Positions 25,425-35,194 are shown, counted from the stretch's first letter. The stretch: 64,000 nt of DNA from Sutterella wadsworthensis 2_1_59BFAA (GCF_000297775.1 NZ_JH815513.1:12165-76164), one strand, 5' to 3'. The notes: generated by a model not told the origin, from the sequence alone. Numbers and translations are program-made.

Positions 25425-26195
25425 ATGAAAAAGCTCGCCGTTCTTCTTGCCGCCGCCCCGCTTCTTCTCTGCGCGCCCCTCGCATCGTCCGCCGACGCGT
25501 CGTCCGCAGGCGACCCGGGCGCCTTCGTCCTCTCCGAGGCCGAGGTCGATCAGATGGCCCGCAACACGCACGACTTCAATCAGGCGATCGCCGCCGGCAA
25601 CGCCGCCGACGTCAGGCGCCTTCTCTCCACGGGCATCACGCCCAACATCGTGCTCGAAAACGGCGACACGCCGCTCACCTGGGCCCTGCGCAGCGAGTCG
25701 TGGGATCTCGCCCGCGTGCTGCTCGACGCCCAGGGCATTGACGTCAACATGGAGAACCGCCACGGCGAGACGCCGCTCATGCTTGCGGTGATCAAGGGCC
25801 GCGAGGCTGAATTCGACAGGCTGCTCAAGCTCGGTGCGAAGGTCAACAAGACCCGCGGTTGGACGCCGCTCCACTACGCCGCCACCGAAGGCCGCACCTC
25901 CATGATGAAGCGCCTCATCGAACTCGGCGCCGACGTCAACGCCCAGACGAAGGCGGGCATCACCGCGCTCGACATGGCCGCAAGGAAACCGAGCCGCGAG
26001 GCCGTCATGATGCTCCTTCGCGCAGGCGCCTACCGCGACTACTGCACCGACAGGGGCATGTCCGCCGCAGACTTCGCCAAAAAGGCGGGCGACGAGGAGC
26101 TCGCCAAGTACCTCGCCGTCAAGACCTGCGCCGTCACGGGCCCCGCCAGACCCGAGCTCTACAGGCAACCCGCCGGCATCACGCTCCGTCACTGA
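25425..26195 (+). CDS. Exported ankyrin-repeat protein
   Basis: 256 residues from ATG 25425. Sec signal MKKLAVLLAAAPLLLCAPLASSA. About five ankyrin repeats follow: NGDTPLTWALRSESWDLARVL, HGETPLMLAVIKGREAEFDR, GWTPLHYAATEGRTSMMKRL, AGITALDMAARKPSREAVMM and a degenerate last one. A periplasmic protein-protein interaction role is inferred; no enzyme domain. It starts 7 bases after tatD. Confidence 0.85.
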   Translation: MKKLAVLLAAAPLLLCAPLASSADASSAGDPGAFVLSEAEVDQMARNTHDFNQAIAAGNAADVRRLLSTGITPNIVLENGDTPLTWALRSESWDLARVLLDAQGIDVNMENRHGETPLMLAVIKGREAEFDRLLKLGAKVNKTRGWTPLHYAATEGRTSMMKRLIELGADVNAQTKAGITALDMAARKPSREAVMMLLRAGAYRDYCTDRGMSAADFAKKAGDEELAKYLAVKTCAVTGPARPELYRQPAGITLRH

Positions 26196-26270
26196 CGCTC
26201 GTCCCCTCATGCACAGGCCACCGGACGCACGCCCGCGCGACCTTTCCACGACAATCCCGAGGATTCCTTC

Positions 26271-28223
26271 GTGTCCCACACGCCTCTTCCCCTCACCGCT
26301 CTTGAACTTCTCGCCCCCGCCCGCGACGCCGACACCGGCATCGCCGCGATCGATCACGGCGCCGACGCCGTCTACATCGGCGGCCCTGCCTTCGGCGCCC
26401 GCCAGTCCGCGGGCAACACGATGGACGACATCGCGAGTCTCGCCGAGTACGCGCACCGCTACAACGCCCGCGTCTTCATGGCGCTCAACACGCTCTTCAC
26501 GAACGAGGAGCTTCCGCGCGCCCGCTCGCTTGCCTTCGACGCCGCCAAGGCCGGAGTCGACGTCCTGATCGTTCAGGACATGGGCCTCATGGCGGGCCCG
26601 CTGCCCGACATCGAGCTCCATGCCTCGACGCAGTGCGACATCCGCACGCCCGAAAAGGCCGCGTTCCTCGAGAAGGCGGGCTTCTCGCAGATGGTGCTCG
26701 CGCGCGAGCTCTCGCTCGCCGAGGTCGCCGCCTGCCGAGCCGCGCTCCATTCGGCGCGCATCGAGTACTTCATCCACGGCGCGCTCTGCGTGAGCTATTC
26801 GGGCCAGTGCTACATCAGCGAGGCGATCACGGGACGAAGCGCCAACAGGGGCGCCTGCGCGCAGCTCTGCCGCCTGCCCTACGACGTCTACACGGAGTCG
26901 GGCGAGCAGATCGCCCGCCGCAGCCACGTGCTTTCGCTGCGCGACAACAACCAGACCGACAATCTCGAGGCCCTGATCGACGCGGGCGTCTCGTCCTTCA
27001 AGATCGAGGGCCGCCTCAAGGACCTCGTCTACGTGAAGAACATCACGGCCTGGTACCGTCAGCAGCTCGATGCCATCATCGCGCGACGCCCCGAACTCTC
27101 CCGCACCTCCGACGGCGTCTCGACCTTCAGCTTCACGCCCGATCCCGAGAAGAGCTTCCAGAGGAGCCGAACCGACTACTTCGTGCACGGCCGTCAGTTT
27201 GCAAAGCCCTACGAGCTCGCCCAGCTCGAGAGCCCCAAGAACACGGGCAGCCCCGTCGGCTGCTGCGAGCGCGTCGAGCCGGGCGAAATCCTCGTGCGTC
27301 CCGCTGCGGGCGTCTCGCTTGCCAACGGCGACGGCCTCACCTATCTCGGCGACGACGAGGAGATCCACGGCCTTGCCGTCAACCGTGCCGATCCCGCCGG
27401 CAGGGGCCTCGTCAGGCTCACGCTGCGCAACCGCCGCGAACTCCCCGAGGGGCTTCGCCGCGGCATGACGCTCATGCGCAACCTCGACCGCTCCTTCGTG
27501 CGCGAGCTCTCGGGCGAGTCCGCCGTGCGCCGCATTCCGATCGTCATGACCTTCCTCGTCGAGGACGACGCGCTCACGCTCATCGTGACCGACGGCCGCG
27601 AATGCGCCGAAGCTCATGTGGCGATGGATCTCGACGCCCCCTCGAACCCCGAGCGCAACAGGGAGACGCTCATCAGGAACCTCGGCAGGCTCGGCGACAC
27701 GCTCTACACGGCCTCCGACATCTTCGTGCCCGAGGACCTCGACGTCTTCGTGCCCGCCTCGGTTGTCAACATGATGCGCCGCGAAGCCGTCGACGCGCTC
27801 ACGAAGATGCGCGAGGAAGCCCGGGTCCGTCCCGGCCGCGCCCCCGTCGACGACGAGGCGCCCTATCCCGACCGCATCCTCGGCTTCGCCGCCAACGTCG
27901 CCAACGATGCCGCGCGCGAGTTCTACGAGCGCCACGGCGCCCGCGTGACCGCGCCCGCCTTCGAGATCAAGCCCGTGGAGAAGGCGGATCTCATGACCTG
28001 CCGCCACTGCATCCGCGCCGCGCTCAAGCGCTGTCCGAAGATGCTCAAGGCCTTCCCCGAACTGCTCGAGAAGACGCCGCGCGAAGCCTTCAGGCCCGAG
28101 CCGCTCGTCCTCGTCAACTCGTCGGGCGAGCGCTTCGAGGCGATTTTCCACTGCAAGGCCGATCCCTGCTTCATGACGATCACGCACGCCGACGACGCGA
28201 GCGGCTCCCGCTCAGCGGGATAA
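26271..28223 (+). CDS. rlhA: Peptidase-U32-family RNA hydroxylase RlhA-like
   Basis: 650 residues, the length of E. coli RlhA (YdcP), with a GTG start. The U32 signature is present (YFIHGALCVSYSGQCYIS), preceded by ELLAPARDADTGIAAIDHGADAVYIGG. Many cysteines (GACAQLC; TCRHCIRAALKRC) could hold an iron-sulfur cluster. RlhA makes 5-hydroxycytidine in 23S rRNA. The ortholog assignment rests on full length and order of motifs; another U32 paralog (TrhP) is shorter. Confidence 0.8.
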   Translation: MSHTPLPLTALELLAPARDADTGIAAIDHGADAVYIGGPAFGARQSAGNTMDDIASLAEYAHRYNARVFMALNTLFTNEELPRARSLAFDAAKAGVDVLIVQDMGLMAGPLPDIELHASTQCDIRTPEKAAFLEKAGFSQMVLARELSLAEVAACRAALHSARIEYFIHGALCVSYSGQCYISEAITGRSANRGACAQLCRLPYDVYTESGEQIARRSHVLSLRDNNQTDNLEALIDAGVSSFKIEGRLKDLVYVKNITAWYRQQLDAIIARRPELSRTSDGVSTFSFTPDPEKSFQRSRTDYFVHGRQFAKPYELAQLESPKNTGSPVGCCERVEPGEILVRPAAGVSLANGDGLTYLGDDEEIHGLAVNRADPAGRGLVRLTLRNRRELPEGLRRGMTLMRNLDRSFVRELSGESAVRRIPIVMTFLVEDDALTLIVTDGRECAEAHVAMDLDAPSNPERNRETLIRNLGRLGDTLYTASDIFVPEDLDVFVPASVVNMMRREAVDALTKMREEARVRPGRAPVDDEAPYPDRILGFAANVANDAAREFYERHGARVTAPAFEIKPVEKADLMTCRHCIRAALKRCPKMLKAFPELLEKTPREAFRPEPLVLVNSSGERFEAIFHCKADPCFMTITHADDASGSRSAG

Positions 28224-28259
28224 AATGAAGGGTCGCCCCATCCTCCGGCTCCCAAACCC

Positions 28260-29057
28260 ATGACGAACGACGAAGAACCGATCGAGCTCCTGATGCCATC
28301 CGCCGCCATGCAGCCCGTCCTTTCGGACCTGCGTGCCGCGCTCGTGCGCCTCGGCGACGTGAAGACCAGATCCGCGCCTCGCGTCTGGGACAACATTGAC
28401 TTCGAGGGCACGGCCGCGAACATCGCGCGCTTCACGCTCTGGACGGAGGGATGGGATGAAGGCGTCATCCCTGCGGGCGACGTCAACGCTGCAAGCGACG
28501 TCGGCCACCGCCTCTCGACCGAGCTTGAGATCATGTCGCCCGACGACCTCGAGGAACGCTTCCGCGTGATCGTCGACGGCGCACCCGTCACCAGGCTCTA
28601 CCGCCGCATCTCCGACGCCCAGACCGTCAGCCGCCTGATGAAGGACACCATGGCGCTCGGCTGGTCGGGCTTCGACATGCTCGCGCTCTCGCCCGCCGAG
28701 CAGGAGACGATGCGCCGCAGGCGCATGTTCGTCGACGCCTTCCGCAACGACTTCGACTGGACGCGCCTGCGCGCCCTCGAGCTCTCCCAGGGCGCCGCGC
28801 TTCTCGAGGCCGCGCTCTACGTCGAGATGGTCCAGCCCGCCGACATCGAACGCCTGAGGCGCCGCATCGCGGGCGAGGCGATCGCGCGCTGCGCGAGTTG
28901 GACCGCATTCGCCCGTGCGCTTCTGTGCGCGCGCACCTTCTGCAGCCTCAGGGACGGGGCGCTCAGCACTCGAAGCAGGATCGCGGAAGACGAGGCGAGG
29001 CTCACGGCTCTCCTCTCGGGCCCCTGGCAGTCCGCCTGGCCGCGCGTCGCGCCGTAG
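28260..29057 (+). CDS. Hypothetical protein, possibly DUF1266-like
   Basis: 265 residues, soluble, with no signal or membrane segment. The block FEGTAANIARFTLWTEGWDEGVIPAGDV resembles the DUF1266 core (an Arg-Trp-rich helix found in uncharacterised Enterobacteria proteins), but the match is weak. Tryptophans are frequent. It follows rlhA by 36 bases. No function can be assigned. Confidence 0.6.
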   Translation: MTNDEEPIELLMPSAAMQPVLSDLRAALVRLGDVKTRSAPRVWDNIDFEGTAANIARFTLWTEGWDEGVIPAGDVNAASDVGHRLSTELEIMSPDDLEERFRVIVDGAPVTRLYRRISDAQTVSRLMKDTMALGWSGFDMLALSPAEQETMRRRRMFVDAFRNDFDWTRLRALELSQGAALLEAALYVEMVQPADIERLRRRIAGEAIARCASWTAFARALLCARTFCSLRDGALSTRSRIAEDEARLTALLSGPWQSAWPRVAP

Positions 29058-29267
29058 GGCGCAGCCGGGCAGAATGCCCTCCTGAGAACCGTTCTAATCC
29101 GTTTTCCCTAAAGCATTCCGCCCAAGCGCTCTGAAGTCGCTCAACAAAGTGCGAAATTCCCTCTTGCAGAGCGCATCAAGGAGACATCAAGAGCCTTCGT
29201 TCGAGTCACAATGACTGAAACGCCGGTGCCGCGCACCGGCCCCAGTCACAGACACCCGGAGAGCATC

Positions 29268-30410
29268 ATGCCCCTGAACCGCCGCAATTTCCTCGGAGCC
29301 GCCGCCCTTGGCGCGGGCTCCCTCATGCTCGGCTCCGCGCAGGCCGCGCCTGCGCCCGCCCTGCCCAAGTTCACGCCGCCCACGGCCAAAAAGCCGATGG
29401 CGCTCTGCTTCAACGAAAATCCGCTCGGCCTCACGCCCGCCGCCCGCGACGCCGCGATCGCAGCCCTGCCCGACGCCAACCGCTACCCGTTCGTCGCAGC
29501 CGAAAGGCTCCGCAAGGCCTGCGCCGACTTCATGGGCGGCAAGCCCGAGAACGTGATGCTCTCGCACGGCTCCGCCGAATCGATCCGCGCGAGCATCGAG
29601 GCCCACATCCGTCCCGGCGTCTGCCTCATCTGTCCCGAACTCACCTACAGCGACGGCGCCGACACGGCCCGCAAGAACAACGTCAAGGTCGTCACCGTGC
29701 CGATGGGCGCGAAGTGGTCCGTCGACCTTGAGGCCATGAAGAAGACCGTCGCGGGCATCAACGGCCCCGTCATCGTCTACTTCGTCAACCCGAACAACCC
29801 AACCTCGACCATCGTCGACTCGAAGGCCCTTCACGACTGGATCCGCTCTCGTCCGGCCGACGTCTTCTTCGTCATCGACGAGGCCTACGCCGAATACGTC
29901 CGCGATCCGTCCTTCGTCTCCTGCAAGACGCTCGTCGACGAGGGGCTCGAAAACCTGTGCGTGCTCAAGACCTTCTCGAAGATCTTCGCCATGGCCGGCA
30001 TGCGCCTCGGCTTCACCTATGCCGCGCCTGCCGTCGTCAACAAGGTCCGCACCCAGGTCGCCTACGACATCATGCTCAACAACTCGGCCATCGCCGCCGC
30101 GCTCGTCGAGCTCGAAGACAAGGACTTCATCCCGAACTCCCGCAAGGCCAACGAGGACGCCCGCGTGATCGTCTGCAAGACCCTCGACGAACTCGGCATC
30201 GAGTACCTCGACAGCCAGACGAACTTCATCTTCATGAACCTCAAGGCCCCGCTCAAGCCCTTCCAGGACCGCATGAAGGCGGAGAACATCCTCGTCGGCC
30301 GCCCGTTCCCGCCCACCGTCGAATGGTGCCGCGTCTCGCTCTCGACGCCCGACGACATGAAGTACTTCGCCGCGAAGCTCAAGGAGTTCCGCCGGAAGGG
30401 CTGGGTCTGA
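29268..30410 (+). CDS. Tat-exported class I/II PLP aminotransferase (HisC-like fold)
   Basis: 380 residues. CCGGAGAG just upstream decides the ATG at 29268. The N-terminus MPLNRRNFLGAAALGAGSLM is a twin-arginine signal ending in AQA. The mature part is a fold-type I aminotransferase: FNENPLGLTPAARDA, FVNPNNPTSTIVD, IDEAYAEYV, the PLP lysine in LKTFSKIFAMAG and RLGFTYA nearby. It resembles histidinol-phosphate aminotransferase, but export in a folded, cofactor-loaded state argues for a periplasmic role. A terminator follows. Confidence 0.85.
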   Translation: MPLNRRNFLGAAALGAGSLMLGSAQAAPAPALPKFTPPTAKKPMALCFNENPLGLTPAARDAAIAALPDANRYPFVAAERLRKACADFMGGKPENVMLSHGSAESIRASIEAHIRPGVCLICPELTYSDGADTARKNNVKVVTVPMGAKWSVDLEAMKKTVAGINGPVIVYFVNPNNPTSTIVDSKALHDWIRSRPADVFFVIDEAYAEYVRDPSFVSCKTLVDEGLENLCVLKTFSKIFAMAGMRLGFTYAAPAVVNKVRTQVAYDIMLNNSAIAAALVELEDKDFIPNSRKANEDARVIVCKTLDELGIEYLDSQTNFIFMNLKAPLKPFQDRMKAENILVGRPFPPTVEWCRVSLSTPDDMKYFAAKLKEFRRKGWV

Positions 30411-30455
30411 TCCGATGAGCCTTCCGCCGCGGGACGACCGTCCCGCGACGCCTTG

Positions 30456-30494
30456 AAAAAAATCCCGCGCGCCGCTGCCGGCCGTGGGATTTTT
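30456..30494. terminator. Bidirectional terminator
   Basis: AAAAATCCC and GGGATTTTT arms flank a GC-rich loop and can end both the aminotransferase (+) and the LysR gene (-). A second hairpin CGCGGGAC/GTCCCGCG lies just upstream at 30428-30447. Confidence 0.75.
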
Positions 30495-30536
30495 CCTTTC
30501 CGCTTCCCTTCGGCCGCCGTTCGACCCAGGACCTCA

Positions 30537-31466
30537 TCAGGCCTTCAGATAGCTCTCGCCCGCCTCCGTGAGCGGGATGCCCGCCGCGCGGATGCTGCCC
30601 GCGATCTCGGCGATGCACTGCCTGATTTCGGGCCAGAGGCTCTCCGAGGTGACAGGCCAGAAGACGTAGAAGGGAATCGTGAGCGGGTTCTCGAGGGGGA
30701 CCGCCGCGCAGTCGTCCGAGACGCTCATCGCCGCGAGCTCGTCCGTGATGTGCACGCCGATGCCGCGCTTGACGAACCTCAGCGCCACCTGCGTCGAGGA
30801 GAGTTCAGCCACGATCCTGTCGGGCGTGAGCGCGGGATGCAGGCTCCTGATGTACTCGCGCTCAAGCTTGTCGGCGGAAAGCAGGATGAAGTTCTCGTGC
30901 GCATAGTCCTCGAGCCTCACCTTCTCCATCCGGCTCAGGGGATTGGTCTTCGGAACCACCAGCCTGAAGGGCAGGTGCGCGATCGCCTCCTTCTGCAGGT
31001 CGTCGTGACTGCTGAGCAGCGTGCCGAAGCCCACGTCGAAGGGATGCGAGAACTTAGAGTAGTAGATGTCGCGGCTCTGGTGCACGTCCATCGTGATCCT
31101 CAGCGTCTCCTCGTGGGCCTTGAGGATCTTCGCCACTGCGGGAATGATCACGTTGCTGCAGTGGCGGGCGAGCACGGCAATGCGCAGCTGCTTCTTCGTC
31201 GAGGCCCTCTGCTTCGGAAAGTCCTCGAGCATGTGCCAGGCGCGCATCGACTCCTTCGCCACGCGATAGAACGCCTTGCCGTCCTCCGTGAGCGTCAGGT
31301 TCTTCGTCGAGCGGTCGAAGAGCCTGCAGCCGAGCCTGTCCTCGAGCTGGCTCACCGCCCTGCTCGCCGCGGGCGCGCTCATCGCGTTCTGGTTCGCGGC
31401 CGAGAGGAGCGAACCCGTCTCCACCACCGCGCAAAAGAGCTTGATCGACCTTGCCTTCAGTTCCAT
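30537..31466 (-). CDS. LysR-family regulator
   Basis: 309 residues. N-terminal HTH (IKLFCAVVETGSLLSAANQNAMSAPAASRAVSQLE, residues ~7-42) plus a substrate-binding domain. It is divergent from the hydG-like gene with a 249-base gap, so that gene is a candidate target; the Tat aminotransferase, convergent with it, is another. The effector is unknown. Confidence 0.85.
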   Translation of the reverse strand: MELKARSIKLFCAVVETGSLLSAANQNAMSAPAASRAVSQLEDRLGCRLFDRSTKNLTLTEDGKAFYRVAKESMRAWHMLEDFPKQRASTKKQLRIAVLARHCSNVIIPAVAKILKAHEETLRITMDVHQSRDIYYSKFSHPFDVGFGTLLSSHDDLQKEAIAHLPFRLVVPKTNPLSRMEKVRLEDYAHENFILLSADKLEREYIRSLHPALTPDRIVAELSSTQVALRFVKRGIGVHITDELAAMSVSDDCAAVPLENPLTIPFYVFWPVTSESLWPEIRQCIAEIAGSIRAAGIPLTEAGESYLKA

Positions 31467-31624
31467 TTCATCCTCCTTCCGGACCTCACCGATAATTTCA
31501 TTTTCCGCAATCTGCCGTGCAATATTTGCATTTTACAAAATAAAAAGCATAAGGCAAAATACTTTCCAACACGGCAGGCACGGCCTGAGACACCCAGCCT
31601 GCAACTCTCCGAAACACAAGCAAC

Positions 31625-31665
31625 ACGGCCGATTCAGAGGACATCTGATCGGCCGTTTTGCTTTT
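31625..31665 (+). terminator. Leader terminator upstream of hydG-like gene (possible attenuator)
   Basis: ACGGCCGATTCAGA pairs with TCTGATCGGCCGT (one bulged T) and is followed by TTTTGCTTTT. It lies 50 bases before the start of the hydG-like gene, with only the divergent LysR promoter region upstream. It therefore probably regulates read-through into the gene. Confidence 0.65.
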
Positions 31666-31715
31666 GAGGCGGAGTGCACATCCCACAAGACCCCAGTCAA
31701 CTCGACGAGAAAAAA

Positions 31716-33146
31716 ATGGCCATTTACGACCCCAAGTCCCGCGTAGCGGAAGAGTTCATCAACGATCAGGAAATCCGCGACACGCTCGCCTACGCCGAAG
31801 AGCACAAGTCGGACGTTCCGCTGCTCATGAGCATCCTTGACAAGGCCGCCCAGTTCAAGGGCCTGACCCACCGCGAAGCCGCCGTGCTGCTCGCCTGCGA
31901 CGTCAAGGAGGTCAACGACAGGATCTTCGAGACCGCCATCAAGGTGAAGGAGCACATCTACGGCAGCCGCATCGTGCTCTTCGCGCCGCTCTACCTCTCG
32001 AACTACTGCGTCAACACCTGCACGTACTGCCCGTACCATGCCAAGAACAAGAGCATCGTGCGCAAGAAGCTCACGCAGGAGGAGATCCGCAACGAGGTGA
32101 TCGCGCTCCAGGACCTCGGCCACAAGCGCCTGCTCCTTGAGGCGGGCGAGCACCCCAAGCACAATCCGATCGAGTACATCCTCGAGTCCATCAAGACCAT
32201 CTACTCGATCAAGCACAAGAACGGCGCCATCCGCCGCCTCAACGTGAACATCGCCGCCACGACGGTCGAGAACTACCGCAAGCTTCACGAGGCCGAGATC
32301 GGCACCTACCAGCTCTTCCAGGAGACCTACAACCGCAAGGCTTACGAGGAGCTGCATCCGAAGGGACCGAAGTCCGACTACGCCTACCACACCGAGGCGC
32401 ACGACCGCGCCATGGAAGGCGGCATCGACGACGTGGGTCTCGGCGTGCTCTTCGGGCTTGATCTCTGCCGCTACGACTTCGTCGGCCTGCTCATGCACGC
32501 CGAGCATCTTGAAGCCGTCTGGGGCGTCGGTCCGCACACGATCTCCGTGCCGCGCATCTGCCCGGCCGACGACATCGATCCGGCCTCCTTCGAGAACGCC
32601 GTGCCCGACGACCTCTTCCTCAAGATCGTCGCGCTCATCCGCATGGCCGTGCCCTACACCGGCATGATCATGTCGACCCGCGAAGGCCAGCGCATCCGCA
32701 CCGAAGCCCTCAAGCTCGGCATCTCCCAGATCTCCGGCGGCTCCCGCACGTCCGTGGGCGGCTACGCCATCCGCTCCGTCCAGGAGATGGAGGAGAAGAC
32801 CGAACAGTTCGAGACGAACGACCGCCGCTCGCTCGACGAAATCGTCCGCTGGCTCCTCGAGAACCACTACCTTCCGTCCTTCTGCACGGCCTGCTACCGC
32901 GCCGGCCGCACGGGCGACCGCTTCATGGAATGGGCCAAGGACGGCAGCATCGCCACGTACTGCCAGGCCAACGCCATCATGACGATGAAGGAGTACATGT
33001 GCGACTACGCCTCGAAGGAAACCCGCGAGGCCGGCGAGCGCGTCATCGCCAACGAACTCCCGAAGATCCCGCACGAGAAGATCCGCATCGCCAGCGAAAA
33101 GCGCCTGATCCGCATCGCCGACGGCGAACGCGACTTCCGCTTCTGA
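31716..33146 (+). CDS. hydG: HydG-type radical SAM tyrosine lyase
   Basis: 476 residues. The radical-SAM cluster motif is CX3CX2C (Cys98, 102, 105 in YCVNTCTYCPYH). The C-terminal CX2CX22C (CTACYRAG...ATYC) is specific to HydG and distinguishes it from the shorter ThiH. HydG cleaves tyrosine to CO and cyanide for the [FeFe]-hydrogenase H-cluster. ATG 31716 was chosen over an upstream in-frame ATG (31674) because it matches the family start. HydE, HydF and a hydrogenase are not in this window, so the partner genes must be elsewhere or the role differs. Confidence 0.85.
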   Translation: MAIYDPKSRVAEEFINDQEIRDTLAYAEEHKSDVPLLMSILDKAAQFKGLTHREAAVLLACDVKEVNDRIFETAIKVKEHIYGSRIVLFAPLYLSNYCVNTCTYCPYHAKNKSIVRKKLTQEEIRNEVIALQDLGHKRLLLEAGEHPKHNPIEYILESIKTIYSIKHKNGAIRRLNVNIAATTVENYRKLHEAEIGTYQLFQETYNRKAYEELHPKGPKSDYAYHTEAHDRAMEGGIDDVGLGVLFGLDLCRYDFVGLLMHAEHLEAVWGVGPHTISVPRICPADDIDPASFENAVPDDLFLKIVALIRMAVPYTGMIMSTREGQRIRTEALKLGISQISGGSRTSVGGYAIRSVQEMEEKTEQFETNDRRSLDEIVRWLLENHYLPSFCTACYRAGRTGDRFMEWAKDGSIATYCQANAIMTMKEYMCDYASKETREAGERVIANELPKIPHEKIRIASEKRLIRIADGERDFRF

Positions 33147-33217
33147 TCTTCAGGCCCATCGACCTTCCGATCAATTCGCGGGGACTCCTACGGAAGCCCC
33201 GCGACCGAACACAGGGG

Positions 33218-33258
33218 AAAAAGGCCCTGCGGACCACATCGGTCCGCAGGGCCTTTTT
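33218..33258. terminator. Bidirectional terminator between hydG-like and ttdB
   Basis: A perfect 13-bp stem GGCCCTGCGGACC/GGTCCGCAGGGCC is flanked by an A-run and a T-run; serves both convergent transcripts. Confidence 0.9.
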
Positions 33259-33329
33259 GCTTCTGGGGCTTCTTCAGCTTCCTTTTCCGAGGAACGGCCC
33301 GGTCGGACCGGGCCCGGCCACTGCAGTCA

Positions 33330-33947
33330 TCAATGGCGGTAGTTCACCTTGCTGCAGATCTCCTCGACGATCGGCTCCTTGAGCCTGTTGAACTCGGCCT
33401 TGTTCTTCTCGAAGAGATTGCCACCATGGGCGTCGATCGAGACGATGAGCGGACCGAACTCCTTGACGCGCATGACCCACATGGACTCGGGCTGGCCGAG
33501 TTCGGGCCAGTGGCGCTCCTCGACCTCCTCGACGCATTCGGCGGCGAGCACGGCGCAGCCGCCCGGGAAGACGCAGTGCACGGCCTTGCTTTCCTGACAG
33601 CCGGCAGCAGTCTCGGGACCCATGCCGCCCTTGCCGACGACGATCTTCACGCCCGTTTTCCTGAGGAATTCGCGCTCGTACTTCTCCATGCGCATGGAGG
33701 TCGTCGGGCCGATGGAGACGACGCGGAAGCCGGAGCGGCTCTTGTCGTCGGGAACCATGATGGGACCGGCGTGGAAGATGGCCTTGCCGGCGAGGTCGTA
33801 CGGAAGGTCCATGCCTTCCTCGACATGGCGGAAGTGAACCATGTCGCGGCTCGTGATGAGGGCGCCGGAGAGATAGAACACGTCGCCGATCTTCAGGGAC
33901 TCGATGTCGGCGTCGGAAACCGGCGTCGTCAGAACTTTCTTCGTCAT
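33330..33947 (-). CDS. ttdB: L(+)-tartrate dehydratase beta subunit
   Basis: 205 residues, closely matching E. coli TtdB in order: [80 protein letters not shown]. Together with TtdA it would dehydrate L-tartrate to oxaloacetate. A class I two-subunit fumarase is the close alternative. GGGAGAAC precedes the ATG. It starts 17 bases after ttdA. Confidence 0.85.
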   Translation of the reverse strand: MTKKVLTTPVSDADIESLKIGDVFYLSGALITSRDMVHFRHVEEGMDLPYDLAGKAIFHAGPIMVPDDKSRSGFRVVSIGPTTSMRMEKYEREFLRKTGVKIVVGKGGMGPETAAGCQESKAVHCVFPGGCAVLAAECVEEVEERHWPELGQPESMWVMRVKEFGPLIVSIDAHGGNLFEKNKAEFNRLKEPIVEEICSKVNYRH

Positions 33948-33964
33948 TTTGCTGTTCTCCCAAA

Positions 33965-34864
33965 TCAGAGCGTCATGCCCTTGTGGCTGATCATTTCGTA
34001 GCTCATGTCCGCATTGATGCGGATCGTGGCGCGGCGGTGGCCCCAGCAGCCCGTGGAAACGCCCACGGCAAGGCAGGACGGATGGCGCGCGGCCTGTTCG
34101 ACGTTGACGCCCATCACGGACTTCGTCCCCGTCAGGCCGCCCGGACCGATGTTGATCTTGTTGAGGCCTTCCTCGATCATCTTCTCGAAGTCGGCGCCGA
34201 TCTCGTTGGCGTTCTTCGAGCCCACGGGACGCATCAGGGCCTTCTTGGAAAGCTCGGCCGCAACCTCGACGCTCCCGGCGATGCCGATGCCCACGAGGAG
34301 CGGCGGGCAGGCGTTGACGCCGCGATCGCAGATCACGTCGAAGATGAACTTCACGATGCCCATGTAGCCTTCGGCGGGCATCAGCACCTTGGCGGCGCCG
34401 GGCAGCGAGCAGCCGCCGCCGGCCATGTAGCCGTGAATGAGGCAGCTGTCGGAGTCGGGAATGATCTCCCAGTCGATCCAGGGCACGCGAACGCCCGTGT
34501 TGTTGCCCGTGTTGCGCTCGTCGAAGATCTGGACGGCGTTCTGGCGAAGCGGCGCCTCGATCGTGGCGCGGCGGACGGCCTCGTCAAGGCAGGCGCGCAT
34601 TTCGGAAAGAAGCGGGAAGTTGGCACCCACCTCGATGTAGTACTGGATGACGCCCGTGTCCTGACAGAGCGGGACATTGAGGCGGCGGGCGGCGGCAAGG
34701 TCGTCGAACATCGCGTCATACACGATGCGGGAGATGTCGGAAGTCTGCTCCTTGCGAAGTTCGGCAAGGCGGGTGGCGACGTCGTCCGGGAGAATCTTGC
34801 CCAGCACGGACGTGAAGCGCGTCATGAGCTCGGTGAAGCGCTCGGCCTTTTCCTGTTGATTCAT
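33965..34864 (-). CDS. ttdA: L(+)-tartrate dehydratase alpha subunit
   Basis: 299 residues from ATG 34864 (AAGGAG 6 bases upstream). Three cysteines for the [4Fe-4S] cluster lie in [18 protein letters not shown] and [31 protein letters not shown] and [14 protein letters not shown] match TtdA. The cluster is oxygen-labile, consistent with anaerobic life. The 290-base upstream gap is AT-rich and contains CTATATATAG (34990-34999). No tartrate transporter is adjacent. Confidence 0.85.
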   Translation of the reverse strand: MNQQEKAERFTELMTRFTSVLGKILPDDVATRLAELRKEQTSDISRIVYDAMFDDLAAARRLNVPLCQDTGVIQYYIEVGANFPLLSEMRACLDEAVRRATIEAPLRQNAVQIFDERNTGNNTGVRVPWIDWEIIPDSDSCLIHGYMAGGGCSLPGAAKVLMPAEGYMGIVKFIFDVICDRGVNACPPLLVGIGIAGSVEVAAELSKKALMRPVGSKNANEIGADFEKMIEEGLNKINIGPGGLTGTKSVMGVNVEQAARHPSCLAVGVSTGCWGHRRATIRINADMSYEMISHKGMTL

Positions 34865-35158
34865 TGTGCTCTCCTTAAGAGTCTGGTTCACGTCCTCCGA
34901 AACCGGGGCTGTCATTCGAAAGGACGCGGGGGTTCTCATCGCCTAAAGCACCTGCAGGGCCGGCGGTCCTTCAGAGCCGGATAATTTCCTATATATAGAA
35001 AAATGTTGTCCAGCATCAAGACCAGCCTACCTTCTTAACGTTCAATGTCGTTACAGAGCAGTACTTTCATCGATTGAGCACATTATAGAATTTTTTATAT
35101 TCGACTGTCAATATGTTTTTCTACGACACGTAAAATAAATTTTTCTTCCTCCCGGACG
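34865..35158. other. AT-rich promoter region of ttdAB
   Basis: No gene. Strongly AT-rich compared with the rest of the window (34980-35155), with the palindrome CTATATATAG and several TATAAT-like stretches on the minus strand (for example near 35085). It probably holds the ttdAB promoter and regulator sites; no known operator recognised. Confidence 0.5.
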
Positions 35159-35194
35159 CAAAAAGGCCCGCAGAGAGCAGGGCTCGTGCGGGCC
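35159..35194 (-). terminator. Terminator of secreted esterase gene
   Basis: On the minus strand GGCCCGCA pairs with TGCGGGCC and is followed by TTTTTGCG. Confidence 0.85.

Noticed and set aside
31716-33146. Call of the radical SAM protein as ThiH
   Set aside because: Length 476 and the C-terminal CX2CX22C motif are HydG features; ThiH is about 100 residues shorter and lacks that motif. No thiamine genes are nearby.
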